A stretch of DNA of 64,000 nucleotides. Source: Tridacna crocea (taxonomy: Eukaryota > Mollusca > Bivalvia > Cardiida > Cardiidae). The position numbers and the translations under genes are program-made. Location of the stretch: positions 26,551,231 through 26,615,230 of the forward strand of contig OX031060.1 in assembly GCA_943736015.1 (NCBI GenBank), read 5' to 3'. Below, one piece after another: positions 40,740 through 54,000 of this stretch (positions are counted from its first letter, which is position 1; every line of letters begins with the position of its first letter). The notes below the pieces were generated by a model. It worked only from the letters and a program-made list of their open reading frames with translations. It was not told the origin of the DNA and searched no databases.

Positions 40740-41345
40740 CAAGAATTATTATACTGCAATATTTTACCATTCCAACCAGTGTTAAGTGAATTTTACCTGT
40801 TTTTTGTCTAAAATATTCAGTATGTTGACCGAGTAGAATTTCCTGTCTAAATGCCCCTTTTCAATGAAAACTGTGAACTGACGTCACTGAACCCTTGGTT
40901 AGGTGCAAAAACCTGCAGCATGGCACATAATCTTGACGTTAATCTTGATCGCCACTGGCAGTTTGGATGTTGTGTGGGTAATGTAGTGTAGTGTAGTGTA
41001 TGCGGCTCCCGAAAGGCAAACTGCTTTTACCTTGGTTTTGCCAGTGAACATGACATATTTGTCAGGAGCATATTATCCAATCAGATCGCAAGGAATTTCT
41101 TTACAGTATAATTAACATGTTATTACAAGTATCTGTACATAGTTAAATAACAGACATAAATGTTTAACAAGTATTCTGTATAAACATAACAATACATGTA
41201 CATACTTAAAAAAAACACTAATACCTCAAGCTTCTCTCTAAAAAATCATATACATTAAAGTTATCACTTCAGAAAATGTCTTTATCAAAAGATCTTATGC
41301 TTTTACTCTCCCTTCCTTGACAGATTTTAAATAAATTAAATGTAT
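40740..41345. other. No gene seen
   Basis: AT-rich. A GTAGTGTAGTGTAGTGTA short repeat lies near 40983; no coding signal. Confidence 0.5.
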
Positions 41346-41348
41346 ATC

Positions 41349-41578
41349 TTAACTCATTTCCAAATGACAAAACATAAGGTTTGTCCAAATCAAAAACATT
41401 TGCAGATCACAAAATAAAAGCGACTGAAAATTTGTAACTTGTTTTGTGAAGGGTAGAAAACATTGTGGGAAAAGAAGAAAATGCTGTATACCAGCATTTT
41501 CTTCTTTTTCCCACAATGTTTTCAAAAGGCTTCTTTCTAAGGGTCATCAAAATTATGGATGGTGTGGTAATAGGTTAA
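41349..41578 (-). mobile_element. Hairpin TTAA MITE, paired GAAG/CTTC arm variant
   Basis: TTAACTCATTTCCAAATGAC to GGTAATAGGTTAA; arms AAGAAGAAAATGCTG and CAGCATTTTCTTCTT. Confidence 0.9.
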
Positions 41579-41639
41579 TGGAAAATATCTCAAATTTAAA
41601 CCCTCTTTTCTATCAATTTCAAAACAGATCATAATCCCA

Positions 41640-41812
41640 ATGGCAAAATTGCAGATGCAACCTACATTGACAGCATTTGGGTGACAAAAGGGTTTTGTTT
41701 TGTATCATAGGATTAGTATCTGAAAGGCTTTTCAAAATCCTTGCATGAAAACAAGAAAATGCTGTTTACCAGCATTTCTTCATATCCCCACAATCTTTTT
41801 GAAAATGTTTGT
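41640..41812 (-). repeat. Old hairpin MITE
   Basis: AAGAAAATGCTGTTTACCAGCATTTCTTC core; flanks decayed. Confidence 0.55.
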
Positions 41813-42041
41813 TTAACCCTTTACCCCATAAGGCATTTCTATGGTATCTTTAATTGACCCTAGATAACAGCAAGGATGAAGCCGTTTCTTATGTGTATAT
41901 GACACCTTTTGATATTTTAGAAAACATTGTGGCAAAAGGTGAAATTACTCATCACGAGCAATTTCACCTTTTGCCACAATGTTTTCCAAAGACTCCTACA
42001 GGCAATGCATAGAAATGACTATCTATGGAGTAAAGGGTTAA
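41813..42041 (+). mobile_element. Hairpin TTAA MITE, second subfamily (GGTGAAAT arms)
   Basis: TTAACCCTTTACCCCATAAGG to TGGAGTAAAGGGTTAA. The core GTGGCAAAAGGTGAAATTACTC / GAGCAATTTCACCTTTTGCC pairs perfectly but for one site, and differs from the main family at several paired positions. Same subfamily as 61645-61871. Confidence 0.92.
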
Positions 42042-42260
42042 CTCTTTACCACACAATGCAGACTTTTAATGCCCCTGAGAAAGAAAGCATTTGAAAACGT
42101 TGTGGGAAAAGAAGAAAATGCTGGTAACCAGCATTTTCTCCTTTTCCCACAATGTTTTCTACCCTATTGAAGAAAAATTGCCTCATTTTGGCCACTTTGA
42201 AATTTTCATCTGCAAATGCCTTCGATTTGGATAGGTCTAAAATTTTGCCAGGTGGTAAAG
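42038..42260 (+). mobile_element. Hairpin TTAA MITE sharing its TTAA with the previous element
   Basis: TTAACTCTTTACCACACAATGC begins in the terminal TTAA of 41813-42041. Core intact; right end GGTGGTAAAG without a final TTAA. Confidence 0.88.
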
Positions 42261-42261
42261 C

Positions 42262-42950
42262 CGAGATTGTTCCACTACAGGTTAGAGATGGACTTTGAAA
42301 AAAGTTCTGCTTAAGTTATATAAAATTTTCTACACACCATTTTGCAAAAATTAATGCAACTTTTTATACCCTAAACTTAATTGCCCTTGAAAAATATTGT
42401 GGGAGAAAAAATGATGATAGTTAGAAATGACATGATCAAATTTAAATATAAAATAAAATGGCACAAAGATGTTAGCAAATAAGACTTCAAACAATGTTCC
42501 ATAAAAACTTCCATAAACAAAAATAAAATGCAAAATACATGGCTAATTCAACTGTTTAGTGGGTCATTACAGTTGTAATAATAACTAACAGGTTACTACT
42601 TTAATGTTTCAAACATCAGTAGCTTTTGGATATGGCATTAATCTAGACAAGATAACAGACTTGAAGAATAACATAAACCACTGTCTCTGTACAGAAAGTA
42701 CAGTCTTTTAACATGCACTCGTCCTTTTTGCTCCACATTTTCTTAGAGTGCTGAAATATCGTATTGTTTAATTGTTAGTCCTTTTTTATCATTTGTAACA
42801 ATAATTTTATTTAGCTCTGAAATTGGCCTACATAGCAGTGAGTTATGCTACATTTCTTTTAAAAACTGTGGCCCTCAACCCTTCATCAAAAACAGAAGGT
42901 TACACACCCTGCAAAAGAAGGCTTTTGAAAGCATTTTGGTAATCAGCATG
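42262..42950. other. No gene seen
   Basis: AT-rich intergenic DNA; no coding frame or clear repeat apart from a short hairpin-MITE trace (AAAATATTGTGGGAG) at 42388. Confidence 0.5.
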
Positions 42951-42956
42951 GTCTAC

Positions 42957-43185
42957 TTAACCCATTACCACACAATCCCTACTTTTGACGACCTTCAGAA
43001 AGAAGCCTTTAGAAAACATTGTGGGAAAAGAAGAAAATGCTGGTAACCAGCATTTTCTTCTTTTCCAACAATGTTTTCTACCTTTCACAAAACAAATTTC
43101 AAATTTTCAGTCACTTTTATTTTGCTGTCTGCAAATGCTTTCAATTTGGACAAGCCAAAAATTTTGTTGTTTGGTAATGAGTTAA
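42957..43185 (+). mobile_element. Hairpin TTAA MITE, paired GAAG/CTTC arm variant
   Basis: TTAACCCATTACCACAC to GGTAATGAGTTAA. The arms differ from consensus at the same paired site as 36687 and 41349. Confidence 0.92.
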
Positions 43186-43519
43186 ACCCCCCCCCCCCTT
43201 TTTTTTTTCAACAGACAAAGTAAATTAATGTCAGTTGCTTTGCTGTCTGAATAAGCTTGCCTTTCAAAAATCACAGATCTGAAACCTTTTATTGTCTTAT
43301 AAAGAGTTTAATTGCCTTTTTGATAAGTTAATGATGGCAGACAGTATGCGTAGATGTGATAGATTACTGACAAAGAAAAAAAATCATTATGGGTAGAGCA
43401 ACAAATACAATCATCTCATGTAGAGACAAAAAAGTAACCACTCGGATGGGACATGATGGATCAAATGGTGTGTTTCCCCTTTCATAGAGCATACAGTAAG
43501 GCAGATACATGGAAAAAGA

Positions 43520-43670
43520 TTCAGCCCTTTACCAGACAATCACAACTTTAAATTAACCCAAGTAAGAAAGCTACTGAAAATATTGTGAGAAGGCATAAAA
43601 TGCTGGTAACTAGCAATAGTCTAGCATTTTCTCCTTTTTCAACAATGTGTTTTCTTCCAGATTCTTAAAA
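43520..43670 (+). mobile_element. Old hairpin MITE with enlarged tip
   Basis: CCCTTTACCAGACAATCAC; the tip reads GCTGGTAACTAGCAATAGTCTAGC. Confidence 0.65.
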
Positions 43671-43671
43671 C

Positions 43672-44440
43672 CCCCTACTGTGTGATAAATATTAAAACTC
43701 AAAACTTTGAAAGTAATGGCATTCCTGATTGGCTAAGCCAAACTGAAAATGGTTTAGGTAATTAGATATTGTGTGTATTTGAAATTCAGAAAATTTGAAA
43801 ATAAAGATAAAAATGCCCTTTAAAAAGGCAACAAAGACGGGTAAGCCCCCAGGCTTATTACATCACACAGAGATTTCCAAAAAATAACGTAGAAACTTGA
43901 TTAGTCACCTTAAACACAAGTTAGCCATATATTAATCCTGTACGCCAACTAGTTAGATCATAGTACAGAAATTAATTTTGTCCTATAGTTTATTTCTCAT
44001 CGAACTGTTATGTTTATTAATGGTTTTACAAATTTCTAGAATGATTGTCAGAGATTCATCAAACTTAACAAATGCCAAAAGAAAACCCATAACTTCAATA
44101 TGAACAAAATCATATAAAGAAAAAAAAATAACTATGATTCTATATATTTTGCCATAAATCTTAATGCCACTTTTACTTTAAAAGGAAAAAAAATAAAAAA
44201 ACAAAATATCTTGTGGCAACACTCAATCATACACAGAACAATTCAAAAACTCCCTGGCTAAGATAAGTGATTAATTAATACCCTAAGTGATTAATTGATA
44301 TCCTAAGATATCATCAAAATTGAAAGTACATGGAGTAAAAACAGAATTTTTAGAGGGGAAAATGGCAATGCTGGTCATTAAATGTTTTAGGTAGAATGCC
44401 AAATTTTCAGAACAGAACAACTTATTTATCATAACTGTAT
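43672..44440. other. No gene seen downstream of GOGAT
   Basis: AT-rich, with GTGATTAATTGATATCC repeated near 44268 and 44286; no protein-like frame. Confidence 0.5.
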
Positions 44441-44449
44441 TAAAAATTC

Positions 44450-44679
44450 TTAATCCTTTCCCAAACAATCCCTGGTTTTTACGGGTCAGGAATAGAAGCC
44501 TTTTGAAAACATTGTGGGAAAAGGAGAAAATGCTGGTAACCAGCATTTTCTCCTTTTCCCACAATGTTTTCTACCCTATCATATAAAAAAAATAATCTTT
44601 TTAGAAACGGTTAAGATGTCATCTGCAGAATGTTTTCAGTTTGGTGTGGTCCAAAATTTGCCGTTTGGGAAAGCGTTAA
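44450..44679 (+). mobile_element. Hairpin TTAA MITE just beyond the GOGAT 3' end
   Basis: TTAATCCTTTCCCAAACAATCCC to TTGGGAAAGCGTTAA, with a perfect core. Lies about 110 bp past the candidate polyadenylation signal. Confidence 0.92.
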
Positions 44680-44769
44680 CCGATAACCTTTTAAAACTGG
44701 TTTTTCAATTATGTTAATCATCAACATGAACTAAATGCTAAAACATGTCAGATCATTTTGCAAGACATA

Positions 44770-44921
44770 AATATTGTTCTGGTGATCTTTATTTGAAAAA
44801 AGAAAAAGAAAATTTCAACATCAAATGCATATCTTTAAATAACACTGCCCAAGTTTCTTAGAGCTTCATATATATACACATATACACAAAAGTTTCATAG
44901 TTCACACTGATAGTTCTGTGT
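44770..44921 (-). other. Probable GOGAT 3' UTR
   Basis: Non-coding stretch directly after the stop, up to shortly beyond the first good polyadenylation signal. The true cleavage point is inferred only; longer UTRs are possible. Confidence 0.55.
44788..44793 (-). promoter_or_regulatory. Candidate AATAAA polyadenylation signal for GOGAT
   Basis: Reads AATAAA on the minus strand (TTTATT on plus), about 130 nt after the stop codon. It is the first canonical hexamer downstream. Confidence 0.55.
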
Positions 44922-45058
44922 TCAAGGTTCTGGCTGGTACACTATGCCCCCTCGTCCTGCCAGTGAAGTTTGACCCATTAGGTCGAGGTCAATCTGTCTG
45001 GCTGCCAGGCGACCTTCACTTATGGCCCAGACAACCAAGGACTGTCCCCTGCGGCAAT
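44922..45058 (-). CDS. GOGAT last exon with stop codon
   Basis: Encodes (D)[28 protein letters not shown], the conserved FAD-contacting C-terminus, then a less conserved tail ending GGIVYQPEP and TGA at 44924-44922. The acceptor is cttaag. Confidence 0.96.
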
Positions 45059-48000
45059 CTTAAGGGAAGAACAAAAGAATGATATTACAGATACAAATTG
45101 TTTTTTGAAGCCAATGTAGATTTCTGATATTGAATTCACACAGAGATTCTACTTCAACCTTTATCAGACAAGAATATTTTAGACTGGTCCAAATTGACAG
45201 CATTTGCAGACAACACATGAACTCTTTACCAAAACACAAAATTTTGGACAAGTCCAAGTTGACAGCATTGGCAGACAACAAAATAAATGCAAATGAAAAA
45301 TTGCACATTGTTTTGGAACTTTGTTTTGTTTTGCGAAGGGTTGAAAATATTGTGGGAAAAGAAGAAAATGCTGGTCACCAGCATTTTCTCCTTTTCATGC
45401 ATTGTTTTCAAGAGGCTTCTTTCTCTTGGTACTTAAAAGTCAGGGTTATGTGGGAAATGATTAAGTGTGACATTGTGATAAAACTTGTCTTTGGTGCAGT
45501 AGAAAAAAAATGTAAGGAAAGGACAAAATGCATGTAACCTCCATTTTCTCCGTTTTTAACAATGTTCTAAAGGCGGCTTCCTCACATCATTAATCTACAG
45601 AATTGTTCCATGAAAGGTTGGGTGTGCAACCTGTAAAATAGACCTAAAGTACATGAACAGGCATTGTCATTCAATGTGCTTGCATGTATCAATATGGTGT
45701 TTGACACGATTTTCTATATTATTTCCAATATAGTGGTCAATGTACCTATCTATGCTTTCCTGGAGATTCTTTATGCCTGTAATGCACGCAATTTTCCTCC
45801 CAAGCAACCTGCTGTTTTCCCACACAATTAGCATATAAAAGTTATTAATCTTATTTTTACCCATTACCACACAATCCCTACTTTTGACGCCCCTGAGAAA
45901 GAAGCCTGTAGAAAACGTTGTGGGAAAAGGAGAAAATGCTGGTAACCAGCATTTTCTCCTTTTCCCACAATGTTTTCTACCCTTCTCAAAACAAATTTCA
46001 AATTTTAGGTCACTTTTATTTTGTCGTCTGCAAATGCTTTTGATTTGGACAAGCCTAAAATATTGTCGTTTGGTAATGAGTTAACAGTGTCACGGTGGGC
46101 AAACTGAATCATTTATGATATATCAAAGATCCAGTATCAGACTTCACAAAGTTCTGTGCAGTCTGATCTCAATCTTCACATTCTGAAAGTGTAACTTGAC
46201 CCTATGCCACACAATGACAACTTTTAAAAGCCTTGAGGAAGATGCCTTTTGAAACATTGTTGGGAAAAGGAGAAAATGCTGGTGACCAGCAATTTTCTCT
46301 TTTTCCCGCAAAATTTTCTACCCTATCAAAGGGAAATTGCACCATGTGAGCCACTATGAAATTGTCATCTGCAAATGCTTTCAATTTGGGAAAAGTCTAA
46401 AATTTTGCCATGTGGTAGAGGGTTAAATGAAGCTTAGTCTATTATAGGCAAACTAACAGGTTGGTTTACTTTTGCTCTTGAAAAAAATAATCCAACTATC
46501 AAAATTCAAAGCCTATCCATTTGATATATTGAATTCGGCTCCTCAATGGATTATGAGCGGATAGAAAAAGAGTGAGAAAAAGAGGAATTACTGGTTTCAG
46601 CATGTACCCCTTTCTGACTTTATTTTCAAAAGCCCTTCTTGTCAAGGTAGTTAACCCTTTACCAGACGACAAAATTTTAGCTCTGTCTAAATTGAAAGCA
46701 TTTGCAAACAATTTCAGTGTTGCTGAAATGGTGCAATTGCCAATGGATTAGATGGAAAACATTGTGGGAAAAGGAGAAAATGCTGGTTACCAGCATTTTC
46801 TCCTTTTCCCACAACGTTTTCAAAAGGCTTCTTTTCCCAAGGGAGTCAAAAGCAGGGATTGAGTGGTAATGATGGTAAAGAGTGAGGAGCATACCTCCAG
46901 CAGCATATACTCTGGGTACACTGGTAGAATATTTATTTTGGGGCGTTTCCACATTGCCTCGAGGGTCAAGTTTCAGCTTCATCTCGTTCAGAATTTCTCT
47001 CTCTGGACCAACAAATCCCATTGCCAGCAGTATGAGATCTGCTTTAAATGTTTTCTCTGATCCTAAAACAACAAAATGATTTCATCAGTACCTCTACCAC
47101 AATATTACTCATCTTGACCCATTACCACACAATCCCTACTTTTGACGCCCCTGAGAAAGAAGCCTTTTGAAAACACTATGGGAAAAGGAGAAAATGCTGG
47201 TAACCAGCATTTTCTCCTTTTCCCACAGTGTTTTCTACCCTTCCCAGAACAAATTTCAATTTTTCAGTCACCTTTATTTTGTCGTCTGCAAATGCTTTCA
47301 CTTTGGACCAGTCTAAAATGTTCTTGTGTGGTAAAGAGTTAAAAACATGAAAGTTCACTGCAAATGCACAACTGAAATACAAACCGCATCTGGCCGGAGA
47401 TGAATCCATGCGGACAAATATCCTCATTTTTCAAGGTATAAAAGACCAATACCATTACTACTGAGCTAAAGGGATATTTTCCTAACGCTGTTGTTAGCCT
47501 AGGTATTGTATTAACCCTTTACCTGTTATGCCAATCTGAGACTCTTCCATTTCAGCAACAAATAGGGATATGATGTCAAAAATATGGACAAATGAGGATA
47601 CAAATATCTGACTGAGGGCTCGTTACGAGCAATTTCTCCTTTTCCCACAATGTTTTCAAAATCTGTCTGTTGTTGATGCGTCAAAATGAGTATCTATGGA
47701 ATAAAGGGTTAAAATCTGGCAAAGCCAGCCATGAAGGTGTGGTTACCCGTAACACATCTCCTCTTAAAAATCATCATTTATTGACGACTCAAAGCCTTAT
47801 TAGGCAGAAAGTCAATTTCGGAGCAACAAATGGGATTAATCGCTCAGTGGCCAATCCTGGAACATTTTACGAACATGAAAGTTTGCAACAAATTTTTGCA
47901 TAGCTGATATACAAACCGCATCTGGCCGGATGCAGACAAATATCCTCATCTTTCGAGGTTTAAAAGAGCAATACTGTGCATGAAGGTCTGGTCACCCATA

Positions 48001-51000
48001 ACACTCTTCACAAATTCTTGTTGGCAACTGACTGTATAACAATTACGAATAAGCCAATTCACTATGTGACCATTCATTATCTAGTAAGTAGAACCAATTC
48101 CTGATTCAACATACTCCTTACAACATCCCCTTGTATCACAATCTTTTATCAGTATTTTATAAGAGTCATTAACATCAATCTTCCATAATTTACATGTATG
48201 TTTTTATGTTTTCAAAGTTTTCATGTGCATGAAAAAGAGATACGTTTCATAAAATAATGGAACAAAACTTAACCAACTTATGCTCAATAAATGTAAAGGT
48301 ACATTTACATTCAATACTAAAGATGCAAATTTTGCACTTTTAAAAGCTCTTGTAGTCAAGGAAGCCAAAAGCATGAGTCCTAGATTGAAATGCTCTGTGC
48401 CATTTGATCTTGATCTATAATGTCTGCAGATGTAAATAAATCCGATTTCATTAATATAAGGATTTAGATTTAAAATACTATAAAAACATGATGAAATAAA
48501 CCTCAATATCCTTACCTTCTACTTCTTTCATATCCCAGCGCCCTGCCTCATTTTTCTTCCATTCCACTTCCACTGTTTTTACACCACATACATGCCCTTT
48601 ACCGTCATCTAGGAACTCCTATAAGCAATACAATAGAGTGCTTTCATTTCACCTTTCGCCAAAAAATAGGATCAGTCACAAAAACAGATCTCTTGACCAA
48701 AGAAAAAAATTTTTGGCTTGTCTGAAAAATAAAGCATTTGGAGAGGACAAATCTAATATGGTTCTAATGAAGGTAAAAGCACTGTGAGAAAATGTATTTA
48801 ATGCAGATTACCTGCCATTTTCACCTTTCCCCACAATGCTTTGAAACATCTTCTTTATGAAAGACAAGAGCATATTTTCTGTTGTTTTCATCATATTTTC
48901 AATAGGTTTCTTAAATAGAATTGTTTAAAATCTCATAATTATGTTTGAAAAAGAGTAAACTCTTTATCTGCCAACAGTAATTTAGAAGAACATAGTTAGA
49001 ACATAATCCACTGAAAGGAGTTTGTCATTGAAAAAGCTAAAATAATCATCTAAAAGAGAGATAAAGCTGGTTTTTCTTTTTTCTTCTTTTCCTCCATTCT
49101 AAAAAAATCTTCTTCCTCACGGTCTTTGACAAACACCTGGATTAAATGGTTAACTCTTTACTACACAATCCCAATTTTTGATGACCTTGAAGAAAAAGCC
49201 TTTTGAAAACATTGTGGGAAAAGGAGAAAATGCTGGTAACCAGCATTTTCTCCTTTCCCGCAATGTTTTCTACCCTTCCCAAAACATATTTCATTTTTTG
49301 AGCAATGTTTATTTTGTCGTCTGCAAATTCTTTGAATTTGGAACCAGCGTAAAATTTTGTCGTTTGGTAAAGAGTAAAGGCTTAAATCAAAACCCTGACA
49401 CAAAAAGGATAAAATAAACTTGACATACCTTGCTTGCAATGTTGAAGATTCTAGGATCCCGCCCAAATTTAAGCTCCACCTCCTCATGTCCATAATCAAC
49501 TTTAAATACCCGGGGATAGGTGGGCCATGGGTTACTTGGGGCCCTAGATTTTGGAGGCGGTGGCAGAATTTCAAAGGAGGTAATTGATTTGGCTCCCTGA
49601 AATGTGATAAATGTTATTTACTTTTAAGAAAGACTTTCTTTTTGAACCCTTTACCACACAATCTTGAGTTTCAATTAATGGTGGTCAGATGATAGACTAT
49701 AGTCGAAAGTCACTTGGTTTTGGCTTCCGATTCCAATAATCAATTGAGAAATCCCTGAATCGATTGTAGTCAGTTGCTTAGCTGGCCAAAACTTAAATTA
49801 TGGTTTTTAGCGCTTAGTTTTGTGACTATTATTAATCACAATCTTGGATTAAACATTGTGGATAACAAACACGAAAATTGGTTGAAAAATGAGAAACAAA
49901 TCTGTGTCCATGAATGTCTTGACAAAAGTTGACAACTCGGCGAGCTTCCCTGAGCCCGGGTTTTGACATTTGGAAATTTGAAATGACCTGTCTTTGACGA
50001 TGAAAGAGATCTACCTAAATGTCTATCTGAGGCATGAAATTGTCGCACAGAACTTCATTTAACCTAGCTTGCATGCATTGGGCAGAAATATGGGTTAAAC
50101 ATGATCAGTATAAAATGCGAAGGTCACCCAGATGATAATATTGCTAGCAGAGTAACAAAGGTATTATTCCTCTTTCCTTATGTAAAGTGACAGCTTTTTA
50201 AGTTACTTGCTATTTAAACAGACTAAATGATGTCAAATCATGCAGTAATACTTCTCCAGAAACTAACTGTCAAGAAAAAATAGATCGCCAAAAAAGCATG
50301 AAAACCCATGAAACTACAATGAGCAGCGTGGCATCGTCTGGTCAGAAGGACTTCAAACTATCTTCTGATCTTTAATAATGAATTTTAAAAGTGAATTTAC
50401 ACAAATTTCAGAATAAGGCAATAAGTGGAAGCTAAAAATTCTGTTCATGAGTGAAAAACTGTTGTTTTATGAAATGAAAATAAAGTTGTGGGGGGGGGGG
50501 GAACGAAAGGAGGGGTTTGAACTATTAAATATAAATTATGTCTGATTCTTTTTTAACTTGTTTGGAAATTATAAGGAACAAAATGAATGATATTGATTAA
50601 CCCATTACCACACAATCCCTACTTTTGACGCCCCTGACAAAGAAGCCTTTTGAAAACATTGTAGGAAAAGGAGAAAATGCTGGTAACCAGCATTTTCTCC
50701 TTTTCCCACAATGTTTTCTACCGGTCACAAAACAAATTTTAAATATTCAAATTACTTTTTTTTTTGTCGTCTGCAAATGCTTTCAATTTGGACAAGCCTA
50801 AGATATTGCCGTTTGGTAATGGGTTAAAGCAGAAAACTTGATTGTAATGTATTTCAATTGATTAAAGTGCAGAATACATCTTAATAAACTTAATACATGA
50901 AGGCTATCATGTTTAAAATAGAATTTGGACAAGTTATAAACTTTGTATGATTCATATACTTTGACCTTCATATGAGCAAATTTGAGCATTATCTGAGTAA

Positions 51001-54000
51001 ATCTACTTTAACCTGAAAGTTAATAGTAATATTTAACTGAAATAGTTTCTCTTCTCTTCTAAATATTTAAACCATTTGATTTTACATAAATATATGTATG
51101 GTTTCATAATAACCTCTTCAATAAAAATCACCTTGAATAGGAAATTAAAGAGTACCACAAACATTGACAATTGCAAAAAAACGTTAAGTATCAAATACAA
51201 AGATCTATGATCATAAACAATTTCAATTACATGGATAAAGTTTTTAACAAAGCTAATGGCCATTACATCATGATTGTCTTTGGGAGGGTAGAAACCAATA
51301 TTATTTTCAAGCAGAAAATACTGGTTACTTGCATAACCTTATCAGCATCCATCTGAGAGAGGTAGCTTTATTATCACAGCCTATGTCCCCATCCCCAATC
51401 TTGTTAGGTAAGGTGTTAACCAGAGGACAAAGACGGACTGATTACCTGTCTGAGAGAGGTGGCTATACAATCACATCCCGTGTCTCCACCCCCAATCACA
51501 ATCACATCTTTATCCTTGGCATACCACTTCAGGTAGTCAATGTTGTTTCCGCTCTGCTTCTTCTGCCATGTTTCCAGGAATGTCATTGCATAATGCACAC
51601 CATCCAAAGATCGACCTGCAATAGAAAATATATATTTTGGATCCACCATATCTTAGTATGAGATGACTTTGGTATAAGCTTTATCAAACAACCTAGTACT
51701 TTATCAACCTGAAGGTAGAAGGCTGATGGCTACTAACAGGCAAGAGGTATTCTCTCCCTTTTGGACCCTTGTGATCCACATTTGTCACTGACAACTTCTC
51801 TTAACTCATTGCCAAACAACAACATTTTAGGTTTGTCAAAATCGAAAACATTTGTAGATGATAAAAAATACTGAAAATTTGAAATTTGTTTTGTGAAGAG
51901 CAGAAAACATTGTTGGAAAAGGAGAAAATGCTGATTACCAGCATTTTCTCCTTTTTCCACAATGTTTTCTAAAGGCTTCTTTCTAAGGGTCGTCAAAAGT
52001 AGGGATTGTTTGGTAATGGGTTAATTTGGTCAAGTCCACATTTTAACTTGGTCAAGTCTAAATTTTTCAGTTTGCTAAACTTTTTATCGAATGACAAAAA
52101 TTTACACCTGTTCAAATTTTTTGCATGTAACAAGATGAAAGTGACTCAAACATTGAATTCTGTTTTGGCTAGGTTAGAAAAAAGTGTGAGGAAAAGAGAA
52201 AATGCTAATTACCTGCATTTCCTCATTTTCCTACAACATTTTTAAACTTTTTACCTCAGGGTCATGAAAAGTCAGGATCATGTGGTAGAGAGTGAAGAGT
52301 TAACAACTTTAAAAAAACAAAAACACCATATGCAAGTGCAAACACTCAGCTGCAGATGATTCAACTCTTTACCAGGCAACAAAATCTTAGACTGTTCCAA
52401 ATTCAACGCATTAGTAGACGACAGACACAAAGACAGTCTGATTCCAGTATACCCACGCAAAATGAATGTTTTCCGGGGGTTTAATGACAAAGCTTTTGTA
52501 CACTTTTTTCTTTCAAAACAGCAAAAGTAAAAACTTCTTAACCCTCCTTTTGACAGCATACTGCATTCTGGAGGACATTAAAGATTGACAGCAGGTAGTG
52601 ACTTACAACTCAGAGCAGATCTATATATCTTTCTATTCTGACAGACTTTGCTAGTTCTATTTTTACCTGGAATTGGTAAATCCCTGGGCCATGTGGACCC
52701 CAAGGCCAACAACATGGCATCATAGTCCTTCATGACCTCTGAACCCATCATATCCTTGCCAATCTCAACACCAGTACGGAACTCTATACCTTCCTCTTCC
52801 AGTAACTTAACCCTACGGGCAACAACCTGAAATAAAATTCATATATACAAATACATTTGTCTGTCTATTCACTCAAATTCTTGAGGCTGTCAAATGTTAA
52901 AGTAGATTTTGTCTGTGTGAATGGGCTTCAACACAGCTTTCAACATTAGTTCAGTCATAAAACAGTATCAATTTACTTGTCATGTCCTCCTAAGCTTTCA
53001 GAAGTACTGGGTAGTGGTCTTTGCGAAAGGGCACTCTATGTTCTACACAGCCAGGGGGAATCAAGCTATAATACAGGTCCAATTCCTTCTCTCTTTACCA
53101 GAAAACAGGACTTTAGATTTGTCCGAATTGACAGAATTTGCTCGTGACATCATGTAATATACATGACACAAAAATTGTTGTTTGTTTAAAAGAAGAGTGC
53201 AAAACATTGCAGGAAACAGAGAAAATCCTAGTTACCATTATTTTCTTCTTTCTCCAGAATATTTTCAAAAGATGTCTCTTTTGAGGTCTTTGAAACTCCA
53301 GATTGTTTGGTAGAAGATTAATCAATGAGCAACAGAGGAATAAAAAAGCATTTATTAGTGTTAAGAGTATTAAAACACTGAAGTAAAGTCCAAATAAAAG
53401 TCATGCACTGAATATGTAGTCTGCCCTGTGATTTACATTCTCCTATTTTATTGGAGATATTCTGTTCTTAGCATAGCACTTTTCATTCTATTTATTCATT
53501 TGCAAATTTCAAACCAATGTAAAAATGCCAATATAGGCATTGATTAAAATCTTAAAGATTGAAAAGATGCACAATGAACAAAGAGTAAACTGCTTATTCT
53601 AGTAATATTTTCAAGGAAAACATAACTAAAGCTATCACTAAACATACTAAATGTGATTATACCCCCAACCAGCTCCTTGTCACTAAAACAGGTCTTTGTA
53701 ACAGAATGCAGAATGTTTTAGTATAAAAGAGATGAAAAAAGATAAAAGGGAGACAATTCCACAACAAATCACAGTAGGGTCATGAAAATTGCCCATGCTC
53801 AACTTCATATATATAGGAACACTGTGTGTAAATTTGAGTTCAGAACCTTAAAAAGACTTGGAGTATTACTCTGGACAAATTTGTGTCTATGGACGGACGG
53901 ATGGATGGGCAGACAGCCATTACGATTCCAGTAAACCCCCCTCCACTTCGTTGTGGAGGGTATTATTACAAATTTCTTTCTATTGTGGGTCAGTATCTTA

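Noticed and set aside
49161-49574. 137-codon minus-strand frame
   Set aside because: Overlaps a real GOGAT exon in the wrong frame and runs into a MITE; the correct frame gives [11 protein letters not shown].
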